A program made the translations under genes and the position numbers. Shown in pieces: positions 1 through 13,200 of a stretch of 64,000 nt of DNA (position 1 is its first letter; the number at the start of each line of letters is the position of its first letter). A model generated the notes under the pieces. It was given only the letters and a program-made list of their open reading frames with translations, was not told the origin of the DNA and made no database searches. The DNA is from Macropodus opercularis (lineage: Eukaryota; Chordata; Actinopteri; Anabantiformes; Osphronemidae). The stretch covers positions 14,613,501 to 14,677,500 of the forward strand of contig CM061096.1 in NCBI GenBank assembly GCA_030770545.1, in the 5' to 3' direction.

Positions 1-3000
1 GCTGCTGTTTTTTAAGCAGTCCAGAGCAGAGCCTCTGAGGGCAGGGTCAGTGAAGTACTGCGACAAATATGTCTCTACGTCCGTGGGGGTGAAACCACAC
101 ACCTCCAGGAAGCTGTCTGCCTTCCGCAGGATCTGGCTAGCGGTGCCTTTTGGACGTGAAGAGAGCAGAAGAGTGCAGCCTGGGAGAAGGACCCTCTGAA
201 GTAAGGCAGAGTATAACTGCCTTACTGTGAAGGTCTGTGCCTTACTGTCCTTCTGCAGTGAGCTTATCAAGTCCTTTTCTTGATTCTGCAGGAGAATTTC
301 ATAGTCCCGCAACTCATCAAACCCATCGAAAATGATGAGCACACGCTTAGGAGCTGCAAGGATTTGAGCATGCACCGCCTCAGCATCCATGCAGGGAGGA
401 GAAAGGCTGGACAGGTTGAGCAGGAGGGTCTGAAGGCTGTGGGTGGGTTCGGTCAAAGTGAGGGCTTTTCCGTCCAATAGGAAAACAAAGTCAAACTGCG
501 GGAAACAGTCTTTGGACCAATCAAGGCACAGCTTCCGGATCATGGTGCTTTTTCCCATACCCGCATTTCCAAATAGCAAAATGTAACGTTTGGGTTTGTC
601 TCCATTTGAGCTGTCAAAGATCTGAGTGACAGAAGGCAGAATATGCAGGTGAGAGTGAGATGCAGTCAGTGATTTCAGGACTGAATGTGAAGCAACCACT
701 AGATGAAAACTGCTTTTCGTGGAACTTTTACCTGACTTTGGCTGATCAAGCTTTTTTGCCGATCAGTTTCCCCCATGATGACCAACTCCTTGTCCAGACA
801 TTTGTTGGTGTTTTTCCCAGAGCGAAGAGTCTCTCTCTGGCTCACTTGCCTGTTCACATAATGAGAAGCCAGACTAAGGCCGTCCTCCATATCCCAGCAG
901 GTCTGACTCATGTGGGCTTTGACTTCCTGAATGAAGTCCTTTACAGCTTCTGAAAGAAAAATGAAACACCAAGTTGCTTCTCATGGAGACATTGTTCAGG
1001 AATTCACAAATGTTTCAGGGCGTGAGAGAGGAGTGTGCACGCGTATTGACTTACGAGGCATGTCGAGGACAGGGGGCGACTGGGGCGATTCTTTACATGG
1101 GGAAATCTCTGAAATGCAAGAATTCATGATATTTGTAACATGACAAAAACTCATTTATGTCCAAAAAGGAAGACACGAGACATTACAGGACACACACCAT
1201 TGGTTGGAGAGAGTGGTGGTGGAGACACGGCTTTGCTTCCTGTGGCTGATCCCTGAGGGGATGAGCTCATGTGAACTGGTGCTACAGCACCGTCCACTAA
1301 GCGTAGGAGGGAAAAAAACACATCAGTTACGTCCACATTGTTTTGTAAAAGGCAGAACTAACATTACTATAAATGTGGAACTATGCTGTGCATTTCACTA
1401 AAGAACAACAGCCTCTGTTTACAGCAATGTAAACAAGCAAACAAGCACACAAGCAAACAAGCACATCCTCTGTTAAACGCTGTTTGTACTCACCTGGAGA
1501 CAGTGGAGCCACTTGGGGTTTGCAGGTCGGTGGAGAAGCAGGAACTATGTTAGAAATGGTGGTTAGAAAACGCAGTCATGAGCAAAGCCTGGCAAGTGAA
1601 TAGGAATACATCACTCACCTAATATGTATGTAGGAGCAGAGGCTGATCTGGGGAAAGGAAGTCTGATAACTTGTGGTGAGATCCAGCCTGAAGTGTCTGA
1701 GATGAAAAACTGGAAGGGGGGAGACATGTGTAGGATTCTGGGCGAAGGGGCGGCAAGTCCCGGCGTTTTAACTGGACTTAGGTCCGGTCCTGCTTCAGTG
1801 TCTGCAGAAGATGCAGGAACAGCATCGTTCTCATTCTTTGTTTCTCTTAAGGTTTTTTTTTTTTACCTTGGGTAAACACATGACAAAGAACAAGGAAAAC
1901 TAGCTACTAACACGAGACCTGAAGAACTTGTGTCAGGACTGAAGCTTCCTTGTTTACATTCATTTTGGAAATATTTTTCAATTAAACATATCTGTCTTTC
2001 ACGATCAAAACATTTTTGTTTTTGTCTTCGTTAGGCCTCTGTAATTAGCTGACACTGGTTATTATACTGGAACCAAGAGATTCATCACCATGAGAACATA
2101 ATCTAACCTCAGCACTAACAAAGGCACCAAACAAACTGTTCATTGAAGGTGATTGTTTGACTTCAGTGGGATCTTTTACTTACTGTGGGTGACAACATGC
2201 TCGGCCCGTGTCTCTTTGGCTTTTGATTGACCTGTAGGAGTTTGAGAACCAATATTATAACATGGTTTACATGAATAAAGCCATAAAAGAAGTCAAAAGC
2301 AAAACGATCCTTTCATATTCCTTACATATTTAACAGAGTCCCACATTTTAATCGAACTAGATACTGGCCATCGTGTAGATAAACAGTATAAGCACGTCAC
2401 CTGCTGCTCTGTGCCTTTTGGGTCGTGTTGGTGTGATGTCATCACTACACTGCTGTGACGGAGCAGCTGCAAACGGAAAAAGACAAACGCAACATGTAAA
2501 GCGGCACCATAGGAATGTGAAATGTATTTATTAGCTCATGTCTGCAGATCATAGTGGTTGAGGTGAGTAGAACATCTTTCAAACCAGTGCAGAGCAGCTG
2601 GTTTTCTACCTCTTTGTCTTTTTTTCCTTCTATTTGTGTGGCCTGTTAGTTTATCGTTCTCTCTCTGCTGGACACTCTCCAGGATGGGCAACTCTGGCAT
2701 GCAAACATCACCTGTGAATGAGGAAGCAGAGAAGTCAGTGATGCGCAAAGCAGGCGCGTTAAACAGAAACGTCTGTGATTGTGATGCATTTCAGTGTTTA
2801 TAGTGCTTCTCTAAACATCTTGATTTAAAAAAGGAAGTGACACAGTTGAAACACCACTAAGAGACATTCTTAGCACACGTTTTCTTAGTACTGACTTTAT
2901 TTCCTCATTGTTTAGGGTCTCAGTTGTATTTCAGAAGTGCTGACCTCAAACAAATCATTTTTCTTCTGCAAAGTAACTAATGACTTAGATGTTGTTCAGT

Positions 3001-5669
3001 ATCAGTAACTACATGACTAAAGCCTTCTTCCCTTTATTACATTGTGTATTAATTATTTGTCTATAGTGAAAATGGGCCTTTTCTCCTTTAGTCTCATTCA
3101 CTGTCAATAAAAACAAGAGATTCTTACTGTAGATGTCGAAATCATCGCAATTAAGCAGTTCCTCAAACAGTCTGTCTGGTTCTAGATGATTAAAAAGTGC
3201 ATAAAGAGAATTACATGACATTTGTTCATACTACAGTGTGTGTGTTGGCATGCAAGTCATCAAGGACTATTATTATGATTAGCTGCTCAGTAATGAACAC
3301 GCGTGCATGTATATGTTTGGCCATTTGTAAGAACTTACCCAGCAGGTATTTGTCATTCATGAATTCAGTTATATCATCTAGAAAAGAAATGATAAGGATC
3401 ATTAGACACTAAAGAACCATTTATGCTTGAGTCCAGAGGAGGAAACCATGATGTCCAGAATGAGCTAAGCTGGAGTTCTGGGCTCTGGATGAGTACGTGT
3501 CAGAATCATTGTCTGTCTTGTTCCGACTCAAAAGCCTCCCTTCTAGTAAATTCCAGTGTAGTGTGGAGGAGTTTGGGGGCTGCAGAGAGTTACATTCATT
3601 AATTAGACCTCATCACGCTAAGACTAACATAACACTACCTCTCACAGTAAAGTCACCACGGGTTCAAGATCCGACAGGTTGTTGTTTCAACTTGCCAAAA
3701 GTCAAGCCTTTATCAACTCTTCCAGTTTTCTTTTCATCATTGTGTGACTCTGACTTTGTTCCTGCTCAATAAATACAAACCTGCTGTGGCAACAGATTAT
3801 ATAACACAATGCTATGAGCTAATCTACCTGCCAGATCTCCCTGATCACGGGTTGGTGCTTTATGGCACAGGTTTCAGTGTGAATCCTACCTGCTGAAGTG
3901 ATCCTTGCATAAGCACAGTATTTTATACAAACCTGGCAGATCTCCATACTCAGTAGGGAGCAAAGGGTCCTGGTCTTCTTCCTGCATCTTGGCACCTGAT
4001 AACAAACAAAATGTGACAAACATGATCATTTGAGAACTGCTTCAAACGACACAACGGCTACTTCACTGTTCATTGAAATGGCCTGTTTGCCTCATTCCGT
4101 GTGCTGCACTATGGGGACTGTGTGAATTTGCTTGAATATTTCTATGTTTACCACCACAGCCAAGCACAAACCATGGAGGCTGTGTGCTTTTCTACGCTTT
4201 AATTTTGTGGGCGTTATATAAACGACCTGTTCAATAGTGAAACTAAAGCAGCACACAAACAAGCCAGACTTAATCGACAGATGTTAGATCAAACAGGCAC
4301 AGAACTGATAGATGACAAGTGCTGTGACTCATGTGCAGAAATGCCGCTGACTCTGAGCTGTATGCTTCCAGTGTTCAGCTGCTGGGCCACCCTGTGTTGT
4401 GTTTACTGCCTTCTCTGTCCCCTCACCCTAAAACCTGAGTTGTACCGTATATTTTCATTTTAACAGGTGAGCTGACAGTCCTGCTTCCTGGAATAACACT
4501 GAGGCCGAAAACAAACAGTTCGCTCTGTTCACGTTGCTCACGCAAGGTTGCAAGAACTGAAAAGGTAGCCTCTGCTCGCTTCTACCGGAGAAGTCTAGGA
4601 CAACATGATTATTATTATTTTATTTTCAACCTGATACAGAAACCAGAGTTTGTGTGGTTCATTATCAAGGTGAGGGCCTTTACAGAGTGAATATTATCTC
4701 AAATAAGCTGGTGAAACACATGTCTAATAAGTTCCAGCAAAAGGAAAAGTTGTCTTGTGACCATATGTATCTGTGAGTGAGTGGAAAAAGCAAAAGTTAC
4801 TGCTTCAGAGTACAAAGGGGAAGCTGACTTTGTGCTACATGCAGACACTTGACTCCTGAGGTTTACTAGGCTGAACTAGGATGTACCCCGAGAAACTGTG
4901 GAAAACTCAGCGGACGTTCTGGTCCAAGTCTGGTTCGAGGGAGAGGACCAGCCGGTGATTCTCATGGCTCACCTTCACATTTACTGTGATTTTAAATTCC
5001 TTCATAGGTTGAAGCCATTTTGTTCTATATAGCAGAGCCTTGATGCAGTGTGGGACTTACTGTGACTTACTGCGTGAACAGCGCATAAAAACAGCCTCAG
5101 CCGCAGGACACAGTTATCAACCTGCAAATCCACCCAATGAAACGCGCACAGTCGCATCTACAGCCTGTAGTTAGAACGACAACCGGCAAACAAAGTCTTA
5201 AACGGCTGCATCTTAATCATGAATCAGTTTGAGCAGCATGTGCAGATAAACTCATACACGACCCAGTTGACAGAGATTTTAAACAACAGGTCTCTGCGTG
5301 GAAGTCCCCCAGAACGCATTGCCCTCACAACACCCCACCTTAGGCTGACGCGCACCATTTTACACATGAGAGAAACCACATGTTGGAGGGCATTACTCCG
5401 CGCGCGCAATGGAGTTTATTCGCGTAATTTACGGCAAACATCTCATTTAAACAGCATTTGCAAACTTGATTGGGCTCAACTAAAGTCACAAATATTTGAG
5501 AAAAACACAAATGCGCTCTACGAAACTTTCTCAGAATCATTTGATAATAGATCACTTTGCGTTATTGAATTAACGAAGCGCATACCACGTTACTCCAAAG
5601 ATATAAAATGACTAATCGAAAGGAATCATCAAAGAAAAACAGATGGAACGGAAACCCCCGACATCTTAT

Positions 5670-5713
<44 letters not shown>

Positions 5714-8500
5714 GCTCTCTGTGGACAACCAACACGCCAAAGGTGCGCTCGGATCCTGGGCAACATTTACCTGCTGGTCCAGCCTCACTGGGTGATGCGC
5801 AGACCCTATAACACGGACCGTATATGTTCCTGTGCAGTAAACTCCCATCCGCAGTCCGCTACACCATCCTCAGTCGACCTGCGCGTTAAGGCAGGCGCTC
5901 AACCAGCTCCGAACCAAAACCTCTTTTACTTTCACTTTGCCATTACTGCGCCTCTACAGACGCCAGGCTGAGGCACTTGAAAGACATGTGGGGATGCGGC
6001 AGCAAAACCCTGGCGTTTCAGCTTAGCTCATGCAAATTTGATTGATTCTTCATCAGCCCCCCCCACACACACACACTCACACACTTTATCTAGTGCATTT
6101 GCCCTGGTCACCAAGAGACACGACATCATTAGCCCTTATTTAATCTTTCCGTTGTACCATGTGCAGATGGCCTGGCGTTGCCCTGTTTGTTTTTCACCTG
6201 TCCTACCCCGCCTTTGCGGTTTTTCATCATTCCAGTCATTGAAGACTGCCGCTGGGCACTGCCAAGCAACTTTCATAGTTGGATCTCTAACCTTTTGTCT
6301 GGACCATATGTGACAAAGTGCAACACAACACCACTGGGTGCCAGTTTATGTGGGTGTGGCAACATGATGAGCAGTGTGATGGGAAGTACCTGCTTTACCT
6401 GTTCGTTGCTACTAAAGAAATCAGATCATGGTATTGTGAACTGCTTGGCGACCTGATTATACAACCAGTGTTGGATCAAGACTAATTCAAGGACCAGTTG
6501 AAGGAAGCGCGGTGGTTCTGGACATCATGGGGATGGTGATGTCAGAAGCAAAGGCAAACCAACAGGAAGGGGACAGGACAAAACTGTGGATCTTGATTTG
6601 TGGTAGAAAGTAGAAACATGCAAGAAATTTCAACCAGATATCAGCAGATAAATTAAATCTTTGACAGGGCAACTACTGGTATCATGTGTCTAAACGTCTT
6701 TCCAGAGCAGTGTCTCTCATGTTTGATAGGAAGCCACAGGGCACCACGCTCCTCCCACTGCTCCACCAGGCTGCATAACAAACACAGTACGTGAAATCCT
6801 GTGTGACGTAGTGGTTTCTCCCAATCCTCCACCCGTCCTGTGGCCTTGGAAACATACAGATCTTGGCAGATGGAAAACCATGTGAAAACATACTGGGTGT
6901 GTCCCTGCATGCACTGCTGTATATGTGTAACCAGGGTGATAACTCAAAGTGAAACTGAAAATAAGAAACTGTCAACACCAAACCATTCACCAAATCTGCC
7001 CAATCCTGGCACAGAAAACAGTCTGCGTGTGCTTTGGAAAGCACCTAGAAATCTTGGCCAAACAAAATGTATCTCAGCCTCATGCTTGGATATGTGCATG
7101 TAAAAACAAGACTTTAACACTCTTCCTGTAAATCCAGATATTTCATGTAAATATAAAAACACAACCTAAACATGAGTGAATAACATTTGAGCCGGAGCTG
7201 AATAAAATAGGAACTTACTCCAGTGTGACTCCAGTCTCTCGTTTTCCTCTGTGCCAAGGAGGGAAGCCGACGTTGCTTCACTGCTGCTCAGTGCTGTACT
7301 AGAAACACTTTTGTAAACATTTTCTATATTTTCTGTAATGTCTGACGTCCCGCTGTGGTCTGTGCTTGCGTAGAATGTGTTGTCAGATGCAATAGTAAAA
7401 GTGTCTTTTAGTGTGGAAGGTGAAAGTAATTCTGCAACTTCTGTAAATCCGTCATATGTTCCACACGGAAACTCTGTGCTCCATTGAATCACGTCCTCTG
7501 CTGTCCGGAGAGGATCATCCAGCCCATCTGCGAGGTTGTTTGTTGCCATGCAAGCCTCAACAGGTGAGGAGCTTCCTGCTCTGCCCAAGGTACCGAAATG
7601 GTCCGCGCTTAATCCAGGCATCGCCGAGCTGCCGTCTGGACGGGAACCGAGGTCTTCTGGTGCATGAGTGGCTTCATCTGCATCCACAGTGAACAGCGTG
7701 TCTGTATTTACCTCCCTGAAGTGATCAATGTACAAACCCAGTGACCTGCAAGCAACTACAAGTTCTGTTTCCTCTTCCATTTTTAAAAGGGAACATTGTT
7801 CTCCACCGATCCCACTTGTCCGGCAGGGGGTAGGTGTAGAGGGAAGCAAAGGCAGCAACATCTTTTGTCCTCTGTCCCAATGCTGCCACAGAGGCACAGC
7901 TATCCGCCGCGCTGCCTCCTCTACCTGCTCTAACCACTCCCTGTCATCATCCGAATTCCCCTCTTTGACTCTTTCACTATCACTTACTAGCTTCTGCATT
8001 GGTTCTGCACTGCTCAGCAGTTCTAGCATTTCATCACTCAGGCTAATCTGTGCATCCCAAACACTCGATGAAGACCTGATGCTGTGATTCAGGTAGTGTT
8101 CATCCACTACTGGCTCCCATCCCACTTCCTGGTTATATCCATCAGTAACCTGGCATCCACACAGGGGGTGTGTACTTGTCCAGGACTCATCCAGGTGTTC
8201 CAGGCCGTGGTCCCGGACAGAGGACAGATGACACAGCGGCTCGTTGTGAATCCAGTCCTCAGTAAGTCGATGCAGACCCAAGCTCTTGCTGTAGGCATCT
8301 GAGATGATCTCCTGCTCCACCAAACCCTCCAGCAGAGCTCGGATCTCTGCAGGGGAGGCCCAGGTCAGAGCCAACCGCACGCCGCCCAGAACCTCCTCGA
8401 ACTGGACCATGTTTGCGTGGAGAAAGTTGACCTCCCGAACATGGAGATCTATGTGAAGGGAAGCCACTAAGAGAAATGATCGAGTTTGCTTTTTTTCCAT
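1..8500 (-). CDS. ciita: MHC class II transactivator CIITA (NLRA), 5' part, runs off left edge
   Basis: NLR-family transcriptional co-activator of MHC class II genes; acts in the nucleus. Coding exons in transcription order: 8500-7219, 3995-3933, 3377-3339, 3181-3128, 2711-2610, 2466-2401, 2231-2184, 1801-1619, 1544-1494, 1108-1055, 949-732, 621-1 (continues outside). All have GT/AG borders and the frame is continuous. Seen: an acidic segment (EELLNCDDFDIY) like the mammalian acidic activation domain; basic NLS-like clusters RRKKRQR and RPKRHR; a proline/serine-rich stretch; then NACHT with Walker A GNAGMGKS (about 546-573) and Walker B LIIFDGFDE. A second start is available at the ATG in exon 3995-3933 (reading MQEEDQD), giving a short form like mammalian promoter III/IV products. 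The LRRs lie outside the window. NUBP1 upstream is as expected for this locus. The exon 1801 acceptor is the least certain border. Confidence 0.87.
4350..4430 (+). repeat. Fragment of a dispersed fish repeat, same family as 14165-14548
   Basis: The stretch around CAGTGTTCAGCTGCTGG through CCCCTCACCCTA matches, with gaps, the 5' part of the longer copy at 14,190-14,295. It lies in the long CIITA intron. Confidence 0.5.
5671..5711. repeat. (CA)n microsatellite
   Basis: About 20 uninterrupted CA units, just downstream of the candidate CIITA internal first exon in transcription sense. Confidence 0.98.
5771..5945 (-). promoter_or_regulatory. Candidate interferon-type internal CIITA promoter and untranslated first exon
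   Basis: On the minus strand an IRF-type element reads GGCAAAGTGAAAGTAAAAG (rc of 5923-5941), containing the AANNGAAA core. About 150 bases downstream a good donor CAGCAG|GTAAAT ends a possible first exon at 5771. Splicing it to 3995 would put translation at the ATG of that exon (the short CIITA form), because the little upstream reading frame at 5848 does not stay in phase. Mammalian CIITA promoter IV is driven by an IRF1 site; equivalence here is inference. Confidence 0.45.
7219..8500 (-). CDS. ciita: Large N-terminal coding exon of CIITA (427 codons), alternative upstream start
   Basis: A single open exon from an ATG at 8500 to a strong donor (A|GTAAGT) at 7219/7218. It ends in phase 1, exactly what the next recognised CIITA exon (3995-3933, first two bases GT) needs, so Ser-Ala-Lys-Met joins the long leader to the acidic domain. 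Early residues (LLEGLVEQEIISDAY region) are helical and look weakly like a CARD; that is only an impression. The rest is acidic and Ser/Thr-rich, as in an activation region. Mammalian type I CIITA also adds an N-terminal CARD-like leader from an upstream promoter, but it is only around 100 residues. The alternative is an independent gene, but there is no stop or poly(A) signal right after the donor. The start is the first ATG of this frame. Confidence 0.65.
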
Positions 8501-10229
8501 TAACGAGACACGGTTTTAGTTGGGAGGCGGTCACACATTGGAAGGAGGTGTCTGTGTTGTTGAAGGGGCGGTGTGTTCAAAGACTGGCTTCAGTTCCATG
8601 TGGAGGAGACACTGATCACCTACAGGCAGTGATTTCAGGTGTGTAGCCAGAGTCATAAGTCTCATTTTGTTAGTTTCATCCATTTAGTGCCTTAAAACAC
8701 ACATCTGTTTATAAATGGGCTACTGCATTCAACACGCGTCAGTCATCAGATTTCTGAGAAAATTAATGAGACATTTGAGGACTGCATTACCAAGAAAAGG
8801 AATTTGAATGTCTTCAATTTAAACCACACAAACCCCAAATTATTCTTAAATAATTTGATGTATTTTTGGCTGGTTACTTGTTAAAATTCACACCCATCCA
8901 AGCAGAGACCCACCAAACGCACCACCTTTCAGCTGCTACCGTAAAACCCTGCTCTATAATAGACAATGAATGTGACTGTTCTCTATTTCCGGCACAAGAA
9001 CTGGTTTGTCAAAAACGTGACTCACAAACAGCAACATATCATTTATATAACACCACATCGTCTCACCATTAAACCAGTAAAGGTTATTTGTTCATCGATA
9101 GATGACAACGGAAGAGCAACTGTTACAGAGGAAACAAACATGACAGTGTTAGAAGACACGGCTGCTTCTCCAAGATCTTTGTATTTTGTGTGGAACATCA
9201 AGCATCAGTCACCACAGACATAATCATAAAAATATAGCTATATGAAAGCAGACGTTCTGTGAGACTGTGGCTGTTTTGTTTCTTAGCAGGATGCAAGCAC
9301 AGTTTCACATGTGCTTTTTGTGAGAAGGTACTCATGAGGACACACAAAGACAGACATGCACACACACACACAATGTGATGACAAGTGGTGAAAACTATCG
9401 ATACCATCGTCATCTTCCTCAAAAGTGAAATGCTTCAGTAATACACCAGCCAATACATAATTAATATCAGGTTTATAAGGAGACATTAAATCAGCTAAAG
9501 CTCCGCAAAGACAAAAATCGGCTGTTACAGAAATCATTTGGAACTTCCTAAACAGGGATTCTCTCCTTAAAGGTGATGTTGTTGAATCAGGAAAAACAGA
9601 ATCACTCAAGTGTGAAGAAAGAGAAATTTCATTATGCTCCTGTGATCTGATTTTATAGGACTTCATCAACTAGTAACCGAGACTAAAGTCCTGGTTGGTG
9701 ACTGGTGGATTCACAAGCACAATTAGGGCAGTAAAACTTGTAGGAAGTGTCTGAATGCTAGTTTTAATCCACAATCTGAGGTGCGACTTCCTCAAATACC
9801 TGCTAGCTTGTGTTACAGCACAGATTTGTTTTCATACTGTAAAGAACAGACAAGTCTACGTACAGTCACCTCCAGGCGATACACACATCCCCCGACAAGT
9901 ATTAGTCACATAACCGGAAAAAACAATATCAATGTTGTGTTTGAGGACATATTAATTTGCTTTTATTATAAACTGTACTTTTTTCCCATCGCACATACAC
10001 TTGCTTCGCTTCTGCTGCTGTAAATACACAAACAACCTTTAGTGGGAATGACGAGCAACAAAATGGTGACAGCTGACAAATAATGAAGGTGCTGCCTCCT
10101 AATGAACTACTGTGATGATGAGGTTAATAAACACTCCAATGTGGATACTATAGGTTCTTCTGGGTAGTAGTTACATTTCTGTCAGACGAACATAATGTGA
10201 CGAGATACGACATGTCTGCCATCGAAGTG
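8501..10229. other. Intergenic interval between CIITA and NUBP1
   Basis: No coding feature that I can support. It should hold the upstream CIITA promoter (immediately right of 8500) and the NUBP1 3' end. A minus-strand AATAAA (rc of 9962-9967) lies about 265 bases beyond the NUBP1 stop and is a candidate poly(A) signal. TVP23A, which sits here in mammals, was looked for by its conserved membrane protein sequence and not found. Confidence 0.5.
9962..9967 (-). terminator. Candidate NUBP1 poly(A) signal
   Basis: TTTATT on the plus strand, AATAAA in the NUBP1 sense, about 265 bases past the stop codon. Position only; no cleavage data. Confidence 0.35.
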
Positions 10230-13200
10230 TCAGGTGGTGGTCTGCCCCTCTGTCCCATGGCTGGAACAGTAGACCTGGATGCCTGGCAGAAGAAACAGGT
10301 TTGATGAGGAAGAAGTTGATTTTTAGATGAACTTAACGACATTTGTCACATGTGTTAACCATCTGTGCGAGTGTGCGCCTGCTTCTTATTCGGTGTTTGC
10401 AGATATCCTTTACACAAACCACATTTGATTCCTCATCTTTAAATTCATGCCGTAGGTACATTTAATGAATTTCGATTCAACCCGTCTTCCTCTTTTTTTC
10501 TCTGCTTCCCATTTGTAAGTTGTTGCTTCTTCTTTCATAACATTTAATCGGGTATTGAGCCATCGATCAAAGCATCTAGTCATCAAAAACATTGCTGGAT
10601 TTCAATGGAAGTCAAAACACTCCTACTTCCTTACCCAGGAATGTTTCAGCATCCACAGTGTGATGCAAAGAGTGATGACAAAAGACATGGGAGTGAGATG
10701 TTTGTGTTTTGGGTATGCATTCCTGCAAACACGTACTCTGCACGATTCTCCGGAAGACTTCAGCAGCAGGAGAGTCGGGTACTTCACTCAGAAAAGACTT
10801 GCCCTCGTCACAGCTTCGTGCTATCCTCGGGTCTAGAGGCACCTTTCCTAACAGAGGTAAATTAAGGTCTGCGCACATTTGCTCAGCCCCCCCAGTGGTG
10901 GGAGGGAAGATCTGCGATGTGTTCTACAAAGAAGACGACAAGGACAAATGATTATTTTCAGGTTCTGCGGAGCCTAGATTACAGCCTTTACACACGCCGA
11001 GATGTCATTTCAACCAGTGTCACACTAATTTTAGTATCTGTCAGGACTAACTACTACACACATTACTCTGCTTGCACCGCTAAACCAGGTGATGTGGTAT
11101 TGGATCCCTTACAAATATGACTGGGAAAAATTAGGCACGGCTCACTGTTCCGGGGCTGCTTTGGTTTTATTTTGTCTTAACGGGTGACACATTGTTTAAG
11201 TAATGGCTGCTGGCTACAGGAACAGCAAACTAATATAAAACATTGTGTGTCTCTACTTGTCTCATGTTTCTGGTTTAATCCTTGCATTCTGTGTGTGTCG
11301 TATTGCTCATGTTGCCGTGTGTGTGTCTGTCAGGGACCTTGCATTTAGGACAGACAAAGCCGCTCATGTTCTCCACCACTCCGATGATCGGCAGCTTGAC
11401 CTTCCGACAAAATCTGATCTCTTTGCGCACATCCTGCAATGACACCTCCTACGGAGGGGGAAAGAGAGAAGCAAGAAAAACCAGTGTCTAAAAATGGGGA
11501 GGAAATACGTCACAAGACAGACAAAGAAAAAAAAAAGTGTCTACTCCCATGAACAGCTGTTAACCTTGATCAACTGAGCTGCTCCCACAAACAAATGTGT
11601 TAAAATAAAACTTTTTCTACCGTTTTCCTTCTTGATATCAAGACCTTATCAGCCTGCTTGTTTATATAAAGTGAACTAGAGTTTGCTTTAGGTTTTTTCC
11701 ACTTCAGCTGTGGTTAATTTTGGTAAAGTGAGAGCTGAGGGAATGAGGAAGTGATTCTACTGCTCACAGAACTCAAAGGGCTCAACCTCATCCCAGTATG
11801 AGGAAATGTTTGCTAAGTATTAAGGCCACTCACTGTATCAGCTTCACAGGTACAATAAACACTTTTGTGTGGTGTGTTTCAAACAAACAAGACGCCTATA
11901 AAAATATCAGACAGTAAAAGTATGAGACAATAAAAGTATGTAAACCAGGGCAATGTTTTTACCACTTTTAGATAAAAGAACACACCTATGAATATTACCA
12001 GCCAACATACTGGCAGTACGACTAATGTACTGTAATTCATTAGTCGCCTGGTTGTACGACTAATGAATTGCTTAAGTAAGTGCTACCTGCAGCTGTGAAT
12101 TAGAGCAACATCGAGGAGGAACTGTTGAACATTGTTCCTCGCAGAGCTGTTCACACCAGACATCCCGAGACATACGCACAGCACAAACGTTTTGTCCTGG
12201 ACGTACATTTAATTTCACGTTCAGCGTGCATCATGCTACTTCCACCAGGCTTCAGCTGGTGGGAAGCCATCATCGTGTTGCTTCACATTTAATCACACGG
12301 TGCTTGAACACTGGCGTGCCACATGTACTGCTGAAGGTTCGCTTCTCTTGACACTCCACAGCATTTTATATATAATAATAAATGGTCATTTAAAATAGTC
12401 TAATAAATTAAACAGAGATGGTCGTTCCTGCAAACAAACATCATCTAACGTGAAGTATAGAGTTTGTTTATATGCGTGATTTTAAAAAAGATCACTTTAC
12501 AATTCATGACTCATTTATGCAGAAAACTAGGAAGTTGCTAACAGCTCACTAGATGTTTTTTTCTGCAAAACACACCTTCCCTTCTGGTTCTTTTTAGCCC
12601 TACAAGGGTTTAGCTTTACCTTTTTGCCCAAAAGTTTAATCTTTCAGTTTAATTATACCTTAATATTTATCATTGTAATAAGATTTTGAACTGTGAGGCA
12701 TGTAGATTTTTTTTTATGGAGCTAACTTTACTTTATAGTAGTTTTAAACCCTCAGTCTGTCATTAGAAGTGTGGATGTGTATAGAAGCCAGTTCTTGACC
12801 AGACTTTACAAGAGTAAATTAATGCCTAGCAAGATCGTTTCTGACAGGACGATGCCCAAGCAGCATCTAATTTCACTGTATACTGTGAATACTAAGTATT
12901 TACTTTATTGAAAATTAATTCATTAATCTCTAACACATGCGATGTGGATATAGTTAACAGGCTTTTTTCTCTGAATCTACCTCATACAGCTACGCTTCAC
13001 AGAAGTGATTATAAACAACCCTTAAAATAGGTGGTAGGTCACTGTATTCAGCTGGGAGTTAAACGTGTAGGTAGATAGAGGACTACACACTGCCACAGCA
13101 GTAGCGGAAGGGGGAATTTCCAGATGATAAGACAGCAGCCCACCACTTATTTAAAACCCTGGCATCTGACAAACCACCTTGTTTCTCATGAAGAACAGCA

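Noticed and set aside
1619..1650. Apparent acceptor TTTCCCCAG|ATCAG that would make a 29-nt exon in CIITA
   Set aside because: The frame runs straight through it and the upstream codons resemble the CIITA proline/serine region, so a single 183-nt exon is preferred. Transcripts would decide.
5219..5611. 130-codon ATG frame on the plus strand in the long CIITA intron
   Set aside because: No recognisable family and no splice or poly(A) context. It lies antisense inside an intron, so it is treated as chance.
9283..9669. 128-codon minus-strand frame between CIITA and NUBP1
   Set aside because: No family recognised, it contains a CA/GT simple-repeat translation, and the location does not match any expected TVP23A sequence.
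10612..10736. Read-through C-terminus of NUBP1 beyond the exon 9 donor
   Set aside because: A consensus donor (A|GTACGT) and a good downstream acceptor give a C-terminus (IQVYC) that matches the family better than the read-through sequence.
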